Shown here: positions 31,745-42,442 of the stretch, piece after piece
Position numbering within the stretch: position 1 is the first letter of the stretch
Layout of the letters: each line of letters starts with the position of its first letter
Origin: Pachyseris speciosa
Lineage: Eukaryota > Cnidaria > Anthozoa > Scleractinia > Pachyseridae
Assembly: GCA_016490735.1 (NCBI GenBank)
Contig: JAEMWC010000950.1
Coordinates: 97,501-161,500, forward strand
DNA length: 64,000 bases
Direction of reading: 5' to 3'
Position numbers and translations under genes: made by a program
Notes under the pieces: generated by a model
The model's database searches: none
What the model was told of the DNA's origin: nothing
What the model saw: the letters and a program-made list of their open reading frames with translations, nothing else

Positions 31745-32925
31745 TAGACTAGTCTGTGAAGCTGCTCTTTATCTCGTCACGCAACTTTCCTCCCCACTAA
31801 CAGCTGCTGAAAACTGAACCACATTCGTTTCCCGACCATTAGCCAATCAGGCTCAGCCTTCCATTTTCTGGAAGGTGTATGCACCAATTCCTCACTTTGG
31901 TGTGCCTCCAATCACAGCCTAGTTTATATTGGTGTCTAGAGTGCGCTAACAATAGACTACAGTGGAGTGATAGTGATAGGAAACGGTTAGCATTTTGTTT
32001 ACATTTTACTAGGATATTAGATCTTTACATGTAATTGCACTTGACTTTGTTCCCATGTAGACGAGTTTGGAGTTGACATTAATCGTGAATGAAATGCATG
32101 TGACAAACTTTTTTCAGGACTTGTCATATTTTGGTTTGGAAATGCACTCAACACGAGACTGTAGGCTGGGTGTCTTTGAATGGGAGATAGGAAGCCAGGA
32201 ACGTAAGTCATAGGCGCCCTAATCCCGCTTTTAGGAGTCAATAGGAGAAGAAATACAAGCGCTAGCTTCAATTTGCCTTTGCAAAATTTCAGGGATTTAG
32301 ATGCTTTTGCACGGTCAGTTGCAGACACATTTTCGTGGACAGTGAGCCTCTCCATTGCGAATATTTTGTATCATTTCTGCAGCTCGTAGCAATTCCTTTG
32401 CTCTTGGAATTAGTTCTCTTTCACTGAAGACTTCCTCAATTTCTCATTGAATTTCTTTTTACAAAGCTCATTGGAACTTTTTCAATTGCTTGTAGCAAAG
32501 TAACATTTCTGAGCTAGATTAAGGAATACCCAACCACATCATTTACAGACAGTGAATGACAATAGCATCCATTGCAAATGAACAATCCGCTGCTGTTTGA
32601 AAAACAGCTCACATCCATATTGGGCAATGATTGAATGATTTGTTGACAATTGATTTAACTTTTGCCAAAGACCTTTGTTTATTGTGAGTTGCTGATGGCG
32701 ATGATAGCGTAAAACACCATTGACAATCTTTTAGGAATTGCTCCATTTGTGACCAGAGTCTGTGACACATCTGACAGAATTTTTGTGATGCATGATTGGT
32801 TTGTTCGTTAGACTGCAAACACAAAGGGAAAGGAATAAATTATGGTTCAGTTTTCAGCAGCAGTTAGTTGGGAGGAGCATTGCGCGACGAGACAAAGAAT
32901 GGCTGAGTAGGAGATGAGGTGTAGG
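31745..32925. mobile_element. Inverted-repeat element in the duplicated intron
   Basis: About 90-bp inverted arms (31745-31832 and 32841-32925) share TCTCGTCACGCAA/TCTCGTCGCGCAA and GCTGCTGAAAACTGAACC. The other copies of the intron lack this 1.2-kb block. The centre has a 112-codon minus frame (32017-32355) without a recognised domain. Exact ends and target duplication were not established. Non-autonomous DNA transposon likely. Confidence 0.6.
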
Positions 32926-33354
32926 CTATATATTGTATAAATTATATTCTGCACAAGCCTGTCAGGTGCAGTGCAAATCTGAGCCTAGAAATTCTTGCAA
33001 ACTTAATTTATTAATAGTATTGTAGCAAATAGTTGTTTGATTGCACCTTAGCTTATTTCAATTACACAGCTGCAGGCAACAGATTACTACTAAACAGTCA
33101 ATGTACAGTGTATGTGGTATTGTTGTTTCCATCTCCCCTTCAAAAAAGAAATACAGCTGAGGAGTAGAAAGAATCAAGGGTGTCTCAGTTCTGCTTGGAA
33201 ACAGTTATGATCAAGAATAAATGGGCGCCAACCGGTTGCCTTGAGTAATTTAGTTCTTGTACATAATGTTGTTTGTCTGGGACATTTAGCTATGTTACAA
33301 GTAGAATGATCCAAATACTGACTGCTAGGAAATTTTTCATTTCCTCTTTTTTAG

Positions 33355-33381
33355 CTGCCAATGGAACTGATATGACTCATG
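33355..33381 (+). CDS. 27-nt micro-exon, copy 2
   Basis: Same acceptor and donor as copy 1; reads AANGTDMTH, with two nucleotide changes from copy 1. Flanking intron sequence is also a copy. Confidence 0.5.
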
Positions 33382-34023
33382 GTAAGCAAAAAACTATAGC
33401 CTAGCTAAATTAAGCATGTTTTGACCTTCAAGTAATAATGTATAGTCATCAGTAATTGTGAACATCATTTCATATCTGACCCATCTTTGTAGAATTACTA
33501 ACAGTACCTGTTCAATCGCAGTAATGAGTCAGAGCAAAATAGCCATTTAAACTCTTGTCCTCTGTACTGTTTATCTTCTATAACCATGGGCAAGCTTTAA
33601 GGAAGGCATGATACAGTTATTTATTTTATTGTTTCTTGCTGTCGGTTGAGGAACATTACCTAAAAAATTATTTATGATCTGATTAATTTTAGTTGTTTTT
33701 AAACATTAGACCTGTATCCAGTAGAGGCATACGAAACATAGTATTGTAGCAAATATAAGAAGTAGTTTGAATGCACCTTAGCTTATTTCAACTACAAGGC
33801 TGCAGGCAACATCTAGAGTCAGTGTATCTGGCATTGTTATGTTTCCATCTCCCCTTCAAAAATAAAGAAATATACCTGATTGCAGGGTAGAAGGGAGTAG
33901 AAATAATCACAGCTGTAGCAGTCTACTTTGACTGACCAAGAAATGGGAACCAGTTGCCTTGAGTAATTTAGCTCTCTTACACAATTTTGTTTATCTGGGA
34001 ACTTTTCATTTCCTCTTTTTTAG

Positions 34024-34050
34024 CAGGAAGCACAACCGATGCGGCCCCTG
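34024..34050 (+). CDS. 27-nt micro-exon, copy 3
   Basis: Acceptor TTTTTTAG, donor GTAAGC; reads AGSTTDAAP. More diverged in sequence, yet length and phase are kept, which suggests selection on the frame rather than decay. Confidence 0.5.
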
Positions 34051-34274
34051 GTAAGCAAAAGACTATATCATTTGCATGTTTTGGTCTATGAGCAATTGTC
34101 AGCAGTATGTTGTGAACATCATTTCGTATCTGACCCATCCTTGTAGAATTACTGTTCACTATTAATATTTGTATAATTATCGTGATGGGAATGTTAAAAC
34201 CAATTACAGTGTTACCTTAATAATTGCCATTTAGTCATGCTTTGTTGCTCGTTCTACATGTAACTAGTACCAAG

Positions 34275-34422
34275 CAGCAGTGCTGGAGGGGCTGCTGTAT
34301 GGCCACCTCGACAATACCCAGCCCCAGGCCTACCTCAAGTATACCCCCTGGAGGATCCCTTCCATTAGTGCCAGCTGCTGATGGACTGCCACCTGATCAG
34401 CAGACACTCAGACCAGAAAGAA
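34275..34422 (+). CDS. Pro/Ser-rich exon upstream of zinc-knuckle exon
   Basis: Encodes a Pro-rich stretch (STIPSPRPTSSIPPGGSLPL) ending LRPER plus one base, with donor GTAAGT. The leftover base and the exon at 36108 join in frame to give RPER-IKCFN. The acceptor is uncertain (candidate AGs at 34267, 34274, 34277); none gives a phase directly compatible with the 27-nt exons, so either an intermediate exon is missed or this belongs to a different transcript. Confidence 0.45.
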
Positions 34423-34445
34423 GTAAGTGATAGTTGAAACAATTA

Positions 34446-35029
34446 AAGTATCCATAACCCCAATATATATTTTGGCTAAAATACTTTTTGGTCCTGTTTG
34501 AACTGTATGGCACCCTTTCAACCATATCTTGACTTTTTAAAGGCTGTAAAAAAATTACATAATATAGCCATTGTGTCCCACGACCAGGATAGAAAGGGTC
34601 CTGGGTCTAGTCCTGGTTTGACATCAGAAACTGATTTGCATTGCAGTGTATGTAAGTCTTTGTCAACATGCATCCAGTAAGTGCTTTTGTGACATGAGAT
34701 GCTGAGCACATCTCGTTTCGAGCTCGCTGGCTGAGTCTGAAGCTTTTATTTATTTGCTGCAAATCACAACCTAATCCTTGTTTACACTTCAATATTGTTT
34801 TCTCATTGCAAGATCTCAAATATTACCAAATCACACCTAAATACCAGCTACCATAGAAGCACAAAACCAATCACAAATATAACCCTGTCACCTCATATAT
34901 TACAAAATTGTAAATATTGATTTCAGTGTTATCACATCAGACTACTGCAGCAATGGATACTCGAACACATTCCTGATCTATGTTTACAACTAGTATCAGT
35001 AAAAAATATATTTGGGGTTATGGGCACTT
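34446..35029. mobile_element. TIR element, diverged relative of the 38474 foldback
   Basis: Inverted ends: AAGTATCCATAACCCCAAT on the left and the complement of AAGTGCCCATAACCCCAAA on the right. Its middle (34620-34690: GATTTGCATTGC, AAGTCTTTGTCAACATGCAT) resembles the loop of the foldback at 38474-38925, so the two are related. No protein is encoded. Confidence 0.6.
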
Positions 35030-35239
35030 TTTAAACTAATATCAATATTGCAAACTGATAGATGTTCATCTGTTTTTTAATGGGAGTTACATTATACATG
35101 TTACATTATTACATGTATCAGTAGAAGAGTAAATGACCCGGTTTTGAAATTAAAGCACATACTTAAGCTAAAAAAGAGTGCTCCCAATGTTGCTGTTATT
35201 TTTTAGAGATATTTCAGTTGTTGAGTGAGCAAAATTGTT

Positions 35240-35570
35240 CAGTCATTATTATTAAATAAATATATAAATACATATTTATATAGCGCTTATTGTAAGGCTA
35301 AGCTCTTTACAAATGCCAAAAAAAGAACCCTATTAATAAAAATATTTTCTAAAAAAAATTTTCTTAAGCCTTGATTTAAAAACTGATATAGCTTCTGAAC
35401 AGCAAACAAAATGTGGCAGATGGTTCCAAAGTAAAGGTGTAGAGACTGAAAAAGATCTAAATCTATAGTTTTTAAGGGAGTAGGGGACAACATTTTTCTG
35501 GACAAAAAAAAACTGAAAAAATGACCATGATAGTGTCCCTTCCAATTAATGAAAGTTGCAATCATGATTA
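35240..35570 (-). mobile_element. CR1-like LINE 3' fragment
   Basis: The minus translation has FRSFSVSTPLLWNHLPHFV and FKSRLKKIFF, the C-terminal LWN-type region of CR1/jockey LINEs. It is followed by a 3' UTR and an AT-rich TATAAATATG-type tail near 35240. One frame shift separates two overlapping frames. Confidence 0.65.
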
Positions 35571-36107
35571 AAACTTACAAATATAAATGACAAGAACTGT
35601 GTTCAAGTAGGAAACACAATGAAATGAAATAGAGTTATTACTAATGGTGTTTCTATTTTAGATGTTTTAATACAAGTATCTGTACAATGCCTGTAGATCT
35701 TTTTAGTTACCACGAATTTTATGGCTGGGTTATTTATCACCTAAGATAGTAACAGATACTCTTGTTCAGAGAGCACAACACATTCCATTGTTCCCTCTAA
35801 TGGGTTTTTAAAGGTGAAATATTCCTTCTCAAAATCCTTGCTGTCACCTGACCGAGTCTTAGCTTTTTAATGAAGTTCAATCTTGTCTTCCCTTAGAATG
35901 CAGTAGCTGCGATACATGGATTGAATTGACCTTAGCTGAAACAGTATTCCAACCTCTTAGCTTTAATTTGTCTTTATCTTGTCTTCATCAAATTTGTCAG
36001 AATTTGAAACAAAGGAAACAACCAAACTGGTTTGACAAATTGAAACCAGTAGAATGTGCACAAGATGATAAATTTTGACTTAATTAATGTCTCTTTTTTT
36101 TTTTCAG
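35571..36107. other. Intron, no gene seen
   Basis: Sequence between a LINE fragment and the zinc-knuckle exon; ends in a strong polypyrimidine tract (T14 then CAG) that serves as the acceptor. Confidence 0.5.
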
Positions 36108-36319
36108 TTAAATGCTTCAATTGATCTGGATGGGGGCACACCCGAAGGGACTGCCGCTCAGCAGCTGACACTAAGTTTTGGTCTCATGGTTGCCAGGGTG
36201 GCTACCACCGCCGACGTGGCCGTGGTGGCCACCGTGGTGGCCACTCCTCCTCTGGGACTAAAGTCACCAACATCTCATTGAAATTTTTAAGTCCTTTTTT
36301 CACACTTTTATTTACTTAA
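36108..36319 (+). pseudogene. Zinc-knuckle (CCHC) and RGG-box exon with TGA at the second Cys
   Basis: Entered in phase from 34422, the exon reads IKCFN, a TGA codon at 36122-36124, then SGWGHTRRDC, that is C-x2-[stop]-x4-H-x4-C where a CCHC knuckle needs Cys. Downstream are Gly/Arg repeats (GGYHRRRGRGGHRGGHSS), an RNA- or nucleic-acid-binding RGG box, and the frame ends at 36319. CCHC knuckles occur in Gag proteins and transposase-associated genes. The TGA is most simply a one-base loss of TGC/TGT. If read from 36108 in another frame the sequence is open for 57 codons but shows no motif. Confidence 0.5.
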
Positions 36320-36871
36320 TTATAATACTAACTTGACTTACAATGTAAACAATACCAATTATTATTAATAACTTAACGTACCAACCTAATTTACAAAACC
36401 AAAAATACAACTTACAACAGTTACTCTTAATAGTTACAATATTAAATTAAATGCTTCTACTAACAACATAAAAAGAAAAAAATTACATTGGGTCACAGTT
36501 GCACCTACAGTTGTAATTACCACACAAAAGTCTGCTTGTAATGAAAACCTGAATTAACTGGAGATTTAAAAGCACCCAGTATTTTTCAAAAACTTGGTGG
36601 TGTTATTGATCTTTTGTTCGGTTTCATAGTTTTAGAAACTATTTTACTTTGAAATCTTTGGAGTTTGGGTCAAATTTGGGTTATTCTGCAGCTGGGCAAA
36701 ATTAGAAACTGTTTCCCAATTGTTATAAAGTAATTCCGTAAGTTAAGTAAAGGACATGGTTTGAATTTTATTCCAAATAAAACATCTTGAAGAGTAAGAT
36801 GAACTTGTTAATTTGAGAGTTGGTCCCAACCTTGAAATTCATTCCAGAACTACCTAACAATAGGAACATTA
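36320..36871. other. No gene seen
   Basis: AT-rich, probably 3' flank of the zinc-knuckle exon. No clear polyadenylation site assigned. Confidence 0.4.
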
Positions 36872-37232
36872 GGGAGCTTAAGTAACGAGGACGATGACAG
36901 CAACAACAATGCCACAAAACAGGCTTATGAGCAAAAGCAATCACTCTGCATGTGTGTTTTACATTTTGGTACATTTCATTGCTGTCCCAAGCAAAACGTG
37001 ACCATGAAATGACCATTTAATGTTTTCTCGAGAACATGAGCGCACAACAGCAAGTTTTCTATTTCCTTACTATGACGTTGTTCATAGCAACTTAGTCCTT
37101 GTACACTTTGCCAGCATTTATTTAACTTGAATAATTTGGAATAATTGTGAAAGAGTTACAAAAATGAGAAGTTATATTTTTGAAATAATGCATGTTTTCA
37201 TTGCTGTTGACTTCGTTGTTTCTTAAACTCCC
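36872..37232. mobile_element. MITE, GGGAGTTTAAG ends
   Basis: A 361-bp element with about 40-bp inverted ends: GGGAGCTTAAGTAACGAGGA and the complement of GGGAGTTTAAGAAACAACGA. TA lies directly outside both ends. The interior is not coding. Similar ends are common in coral genomes as I recall, but the superfamily is not assigned. Confidence 0.65.
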
Positions 37233-37330
37233 TATTGTAACTTACAAGGATGGAATGTCGGACGAGAATCCAAGTAAATTACTCTAACATGGCGCGTAGC
37301 TTTAAAAACGAACTCGAGGAGAACTGTAGA

Positions 37331-38190
37331 TTGTAACGTAAATAAATTTATTGAAGCACGGCTCAATGTTCCTAGTACAAAGGACACAACTTGATACGAC
37401 GATACAGATGAGTCGACGGAGTCGATTGATAAGACAAAGGTCGCGTTAAGTTGATGTGTAGATCAGATTGAGTCGCTTAAATCGTTAACCGGTTCGAACT
37501 GAAATCAACAAATCAAATGGAAACCTATTTAGCTAAATTATCTATAAAACTACAAGATATAAGACTAAACAAAACTGATAATACTGAAAAGTAGCTAAAA
37601 TGAAATTGCAGTAGAAAACCAGAAAAAACTAACTAACAATGCGTTCGCGTGAGGAGTGTGATACTATGATAAATCAGAAATATCAAATCAATCAGCACAT
37701 CCATGCTGAGGAATAGCAATAAATGAAATAAAAGTAACTAAGCGATGACAAGACTAAAAAGACTCCTCACATAAACAGAAAGGATAACTGAGCGATATCG
37801 CAATTGATAACCAAAAGACTAAGCGAAAACTATACTTAAGGCGAAATTGATACAAGAAAACTATAAGCAAATAAAACTATACTCACTTTGGTTTGCACAC
37901 GCACCAACGTTAGTCTTGACTAAAGCTATGAGCTTGAAGGCGAGCCCGAGTGTAGATAGAAAAGAATCCGCAATGGATGATAGTACGTAACACCACGAAG
38001 TCTACACTAGAACTGACTTTAGTGAGTTGAAAACCTTAATTTTATAACCAACTAAACGTGGTAGAAACAATCTAGAAAATCATTACGCATTTCCCATGCG
38101 GACGTTACAGCGAAGGGCTAGGAGAAGCTATCGCTAACATCTTGCTCACGAAGGCGTTAATCCTAACTAATTACTCAGCAAATAAAAACT
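37331..38190 (-). mobile_element. Possible solo LTR
   Basis: The roughly 860-bp block begins on the minus strand TGTTACGATAG and ends ACGTTACA (TG...CA). It contains a TATA-like box (GGTTATAAAATTAAGG, complement near 38045) and an AATAAATTTA signal near its 3' end, in the order expected of an LTR on the minus strand. Flanking 5-mers do not match, so this remains tentative. Confidence 0.3.
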
Positions 38191-38473
38191 ATCGTAACAC
38201 GTACTAGCGATAATTATAGATAAACGAAAAAACATCACGTTTCAAAACCAACACCTATTGATTAATAAAAGAGGTTGTATAAGATTTCAAATTCTGAACA
38301 CAGATTGTCTGTTTTAAAGTATATTTTATGTAATTTAAAATTGGTGTATAAAATAGTCAATCAGTTTATTGTACTGAAATCCTTTTACTTACGATTCAAG
38401 TACAACAGCGTGTGGCAGACTGAATATTTGTCTCAGCTGATCAATCAAGAAATTAAAGTCACTCTGCAATTTA

Positions 38474-38925
38474 AAGTGTCTATGTCGTCTCCTGGTTTTT
38501 GGTGGTTCTGATATGTACATAAGGATTAGATAGCTGTTCAAAAAGGTTTTTTCGAATTCCGCCGTGTTTTTGCCCTGAAATCTTTGTTCAAATTTTCAGC
38601 TTGAGCCACGCCCATCAAACTTGACCAAGCTAGTAAAAGGCATGGGTATATTCCTGATCTGATGTCACAAACCGCTTTGCATGCATGTTTACAAAGACTT
38701 AATGCGATGCAAATACAAATCAGTTTGTGACGTCAGATCAGGAATAAACCCACGCCCCTTACTAGCTCGGTCAAGTTTGATGGGCCTGGCTCAAGCGGGA
38801 AATTTGAACAACAATTTCAGGGCAAAACCACTGCAGAATTCGAAAAAAATTTTTTGAACAGCTATCTACTCCTTATATATATACCAGAACCACAAAAAAA
38901 AAAATAGAAAACGATATAGACACTT
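38474..38925. mobile_element. 452-bp foldback MITE
   Basis: Arms of about 220 bp (38474-38693 and about 38742-38925 read inverted) are near-perfect inverted copies, sharing AGATAGCTGTTCAAAAA, CATCAAACTTGACC, CTAGTAA and TATTCCTGATCTGA. A loop of about 45 bases contains TTTGCATGCATG. The ends AAGTGTC and GACACTT are each flanked by TA (38472-38473, 38926-38927), consistent with a Tc1/mariner-type duplication. The transcript would fold into a very long hairpin. Confidence 0.85.
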
Positions 38926-39019
38926 TAAGAATGATATTCGGAAACTGGTTATTTTGTGTGTGTACAAGTAACGAATTTTGAAATTTTTTTTAATGATAAT
39001 AATGGAGAGGCTGCAGATG

Positions 39020-39370
39020 GACAGACTCCACTTCATGAATCGCCATGACTCGATCGAAACCTTTCCGCAGCTGACTTGGTGTGAAATTACTTCCCACCTC
39101 TGTCTTCCTTCGGAGGATTGCCTCTACCCACCAACCCAGCTTTATGATGCCAGACAGAGGGCTCGAAAAACACACTTATTAATCAAATTCATGCTGAGTT
39201 GTAGCTGAGTGATCGTTTACAAATAAATGACAGCTAGCTTGACAAGTGTGACATGAAAGATAGAGCCTTCGATGTTGTGGACCAGTGAAATCTTGTGGTA
39301 ACCCCTTATATGGAATAACCAGATCGACTTGACCTCAAACCCTTGAAAATAACAGAAAAACATGTACAAA
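39020..39370 (+). repeat. Dispersed repeat R, copy 3
   Basis: Longest copy. The translation contains MNRHDSIETF, CEITSHLCLPSEDCLYPP and YDARQRA, parallel to copy 1. The second half matches copy 2 (GACAGCTAGCTTGAC to TTGACCTCA). No known domain. Confidence 0.6.
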
Positions 39371-40039
39371 ATGCGGACAAGAACGAGTTAAAACACGAGG
39401 CGCAGCCGAGTGTTTTAGGACTTGCTGGAACATGAATTGCAAATTTATTGAACAGCTTAAGATGAAAAACCCCTTTAGTGTACATCTATCCATTCTTACA
39501 CTACAATTTAGTTTTTGGGTTATTTTGGCCTAGAAAATTGGATGTAAAATTTAGCTGTGTCAAGTTATCAGATATAAAGGCACTCATTAAAAATTAATTT
39601 CTTTTGTATTTCTTTCATGAATTATTAACGAGCTTTTAAATCTTGAAATAAAAATCATTCCTGCCTCAAACTTTGTAGAAGACTGGTCTTTTGTGAGTGT
39701 GAACCTCCTTATTATTTCAGGGTTCGTGCTACTCTTTAAAGTCCTTTCAAGGGTGCATGAAAAGCCCTTGAAAAGAAGAATTACTGCCTGCAAGCAGGCT
39801 ACAAATGACCAAACAGCTGGAATCCCAAAATTCTTTGACTGCCATTTTGATGCTTCTGTCCAATAAGTATCCTTTGGAGAATGTGATAAATGGGTACTTG
39901 GGACCAGCGGATAGCCAATCCAAAATAAATGTTCAAGTTGTTTGGTGGAAGATCATGGAGTTCAAAGGGCCTCTACTGTGGCCCACAGGGTCAAAACACA
40001 ACTTAATAGTTGGTTGAAAACACAAAAAAAACATTTGTG
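39371..40039. other. No gene seen
   Basis: AT-rich. A CTGCCTGCAAGCAGGCTAC inverted segment near 39785 resembles the GTAGCCTGC-type ends found at 40660 and 48654, so MITE remnants are likely. Confidence 0.35.
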
Positions 40040-40205
40040 GTGCATAATAACGTTTTGTGATACAAAACAATATTTCCTGAAACAACAAATTTTCATGATG
40101 CAAAATAATATTTCCTGAAACACAACAGATTCACGATACACAACAATATTTCCTGAAACACAAGGAAGTTTCATGATACACAACAATTATATTTCCTGAA
40201 ACAAA
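40040..40205. repeat. Minisatellite, unit 38-43 bp
   Basis: Four copies of a unit containing ATATTTCCTGAAACA and CATGATACAC; the ATATTTCCTGA block recurs at 40070, 40108, 40146 and 40189 (spacing 38, 38, 43). Direct repeats with drift; no coding role. Confidence 0.8.
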
Positions 40206-42344
40206 GATTCAGGTTATTTATTCTTACTGGCCTTATTTGAACAACGAATTATACACCTGTAGGTGATCACATGATTTTGAGTGCACTTTGCAATATAATT
40301 TGCACATCACAAGTATTAATTATTAATAATATACACGGAGAAATTGCAAGATAGCTTATCATAAGTAGTTTGTAGAAGCAACACAGGTGAACAAGGGGCA
40401 AAAATAATTTATTCAAACCCTGACCAAATATCATCACACGTTTAGTGAAAACAACAGTTTTGTCAATGTTTCTAAAGCCGCAAAAACCGGCTGAACAGTT
40501 TTTTTTTCAAAGTAATCATTACCTTCAATATTTCTGGTGCAGGGTGCAAATTGCATGTTGCAGGATGTACGATGCAAAAATAAAAAAAAAAAAAAACGGA
40601 TGTATCACAGAAGCCCGTTTTCGCCGTGAAATAAAGGAAACAGAAGACGTCTGCACGTAGGCTACTAGCCTAATGAAATGATGTGATCAGTCCTTGGAAA
40701 CCTTAGTAATTGGTAGAGAAAATGAAAGACCTTGATAGCCCAATGTGAACTTGTATTAAGGCACAAGAGCACCACCATCATCCTAAAAATTGAAAACATA
40801 AAAAGGTTATTACTTTTCTGTATAAGTGTCAAAGCATCCTAATCCTCTGGGAGCTTTGATGGTCAACCAGTTACCAGTATTTCAAGAACTTTTACAAAGA
40901 ATGACAAAAATCGGTTTACCTGTTGGAAAGCTGCAGGACCTATATAGAAAGAACCCACCTTCGCACAGGCCATCATAATCATGTAGCTTTTAACTGTTTT
41001 GCCAATGAAATTCCGTGGTTTCCCACCTTTACGAGGATTTGACTATACTGGAATCACAACGAACATTTGAAAACGATTTCTCACTAATTTCCAACGTAGA
41101 ATAAGGCTTAATAATGGCGATAAATCCCGGACTTGATTTTTCGTGCGGATTACATTGTCATCTCTTTATAATGGTATAAGCCGCTGTACAAAAAGTGCTG
41201 TGACACAGGCTCACAGTCGCGATACATGGGTCTGTTAACTTCTGTCCAGGTGGTGTAAAATGATCAAAAGTGGTTTGGCCTTAAACAAACTAAGTCAGGG
41301 TCAACCTTGGTCAACCTGATCTCAGGGATGATGCTTAGATTTCCAACAAGTGAAATCTGCCAATAGTGACAGCGAAAATGCTAAAAATGTATAAGGCGCA
41401 AACACTAGATACCAACACCCCCTCTAACCCTAACCCTAACCCTAAACAGTCCCTAAGCATTTTGGGCTTGGGTGACGCGCTGTCGCTAGTGGCTTTTGTT
41501 GATCACAGGGAGCTAAATTTTGGTCACAGCAAAGAGAGAGTCGAGTAAAGCAGAAATGGTCTTTCAACCAGACACTTAATTGTTAGGGTTAAATGTAAGT
41601 AGTGTGTAATAAGTACATCATGTTTGACTGAGAGATTTTCATATCACTTCAGATTTCACAGAATGTGATAATGGTGCACTTAAATCAAAACTTCTATCAA
41701 TATTATAAGCAGGAGTTTCAATAAGTTTTGAAATAGCTGTCTGAGCTAGCTAAAGTAGGTGGCAACCTAAAGCAGGCCGCAGTAAGAGGTAAATTCTGAC
41801 AAAGTAGGTGGCGGTAAACCACCGGTAACCGGCTTTTATTGAAACCCCTGATTATAACGACACTTTGTGCAACTCATGAATATGCAATCCTGGACATACC
41901 TCAATCTATGACCAAAAAACAGTTGAAATTAACTGCTAAAAAATTAGTTATTATAAAAAAAAAAACAAATTGAGGCTTGCAGAGTTTTTGAGTGGGCAAA
42001 ATAATTATACAAAATAATGTGCTATTATTCAATGTTCGGATGAAGAGTAGTTATTGAATCTGACTTGTAAGTTTGATTTTGTGAGAACTGCCTTTTACAG
42101 TGACTTCTTGATTGTACTCACTATTTCCTTTGGTACCAGATTTTTCATGAATATTAACAAGGCATAATAAAGATCCCTATTATCAATTATTTTTAATTTA
42201 GGCATTGAAAATAGCGTTAAAAACAGGTTTGGTTTCCTTGCAAAGAGTGAATGTTTTAAACCAAAGTGTTTGCATGAAATTTTACGATACAATACACTAT
42301 CGCATTAAATTCCGATTTCTTAATTGATTCAGTTTGATTTATTT
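40206..42344. other. No gene seen; short telomere-like tract
   Basis: AT-rich sequence with no supported exon. A CCCTAA-type tract occurs at 41425-41446. A GTGGCGGTAAACC...GGTAACCGGC segment at about 41808-41850 looks like a MITE end. Confidence 0.35.
41425..41446. repeat. Interstitial telomere-like repeat
   Basis: TAACCCTAACCCTAACCC continues into CTAAA, about 3.5 units of the metazoan telomere repeat (complement TTAGGG). Too short for a telomere; probably a repair patch or chance. Confidence 0.6.
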
Positions 42345-42442
42345 TGTGTCATTAATATTCAAATTTTCGATTATCTGGACTGTCAAGTATCTGGACTAAT
42401 TACTCCAGTCCCGGCAAGTCCGGATATTCAAGGTTCAACTGT
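42345..42442. mobile_element. Pogo-like MITE fragment
   Basis: TCGATTATCTGGACT on the left and AAGTCCGGATATTCAAGGTT then CAACTG/TA on the right are the subterminal and terminal motifs seen in the complete element at 46247-46631. The left end is missing or diverged. Confidence 0.5.

Larger units (their letters stand above)
28130..34050 (+). repeat. Tandem duplication of an intron plus 27-nt exon module (four copies)
   Basis: Each unit has the blocks CAGTTGCCTTGAGTA or a relative, CAAATACTGACTGCTAGGAA, a T-rich tract ending TTTTAG, a 27-nt exon beginning CTGCCAATGGAACTGAT, the donor GTAAGCAAAA, and downstream GTGAACATCAT...CTGACCCATC. Exon copies: one split by a transposon (28337-28354 and 30075-30089), 31533-31559, 33355-33381 and 34024-34050. 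Exon length is a multiple of three in all whole copies, so each adds nine residues. Different transposons have invaded individual units, which explains the unequal unit lengths. Confidence 0.75.

Noticed and set aside
32017..32355. 112-codon minus-strand frame in the inverted-repeat element
   Set aside because: No recognisable domain and no catalytic motif; not supported as a transposase.
36108..36280. Alternative frame of the zinc-knuckle exon, open for 57 codons
   Set aside because: Ala/Val-rich with no motif, and its phase does not join the upstream exon; the CCHC/RGG frame does.
41425..41446. Telomere
   Set aside because: Only about 3.5 repeat units in the middle of the window; an interstitial trace at most.
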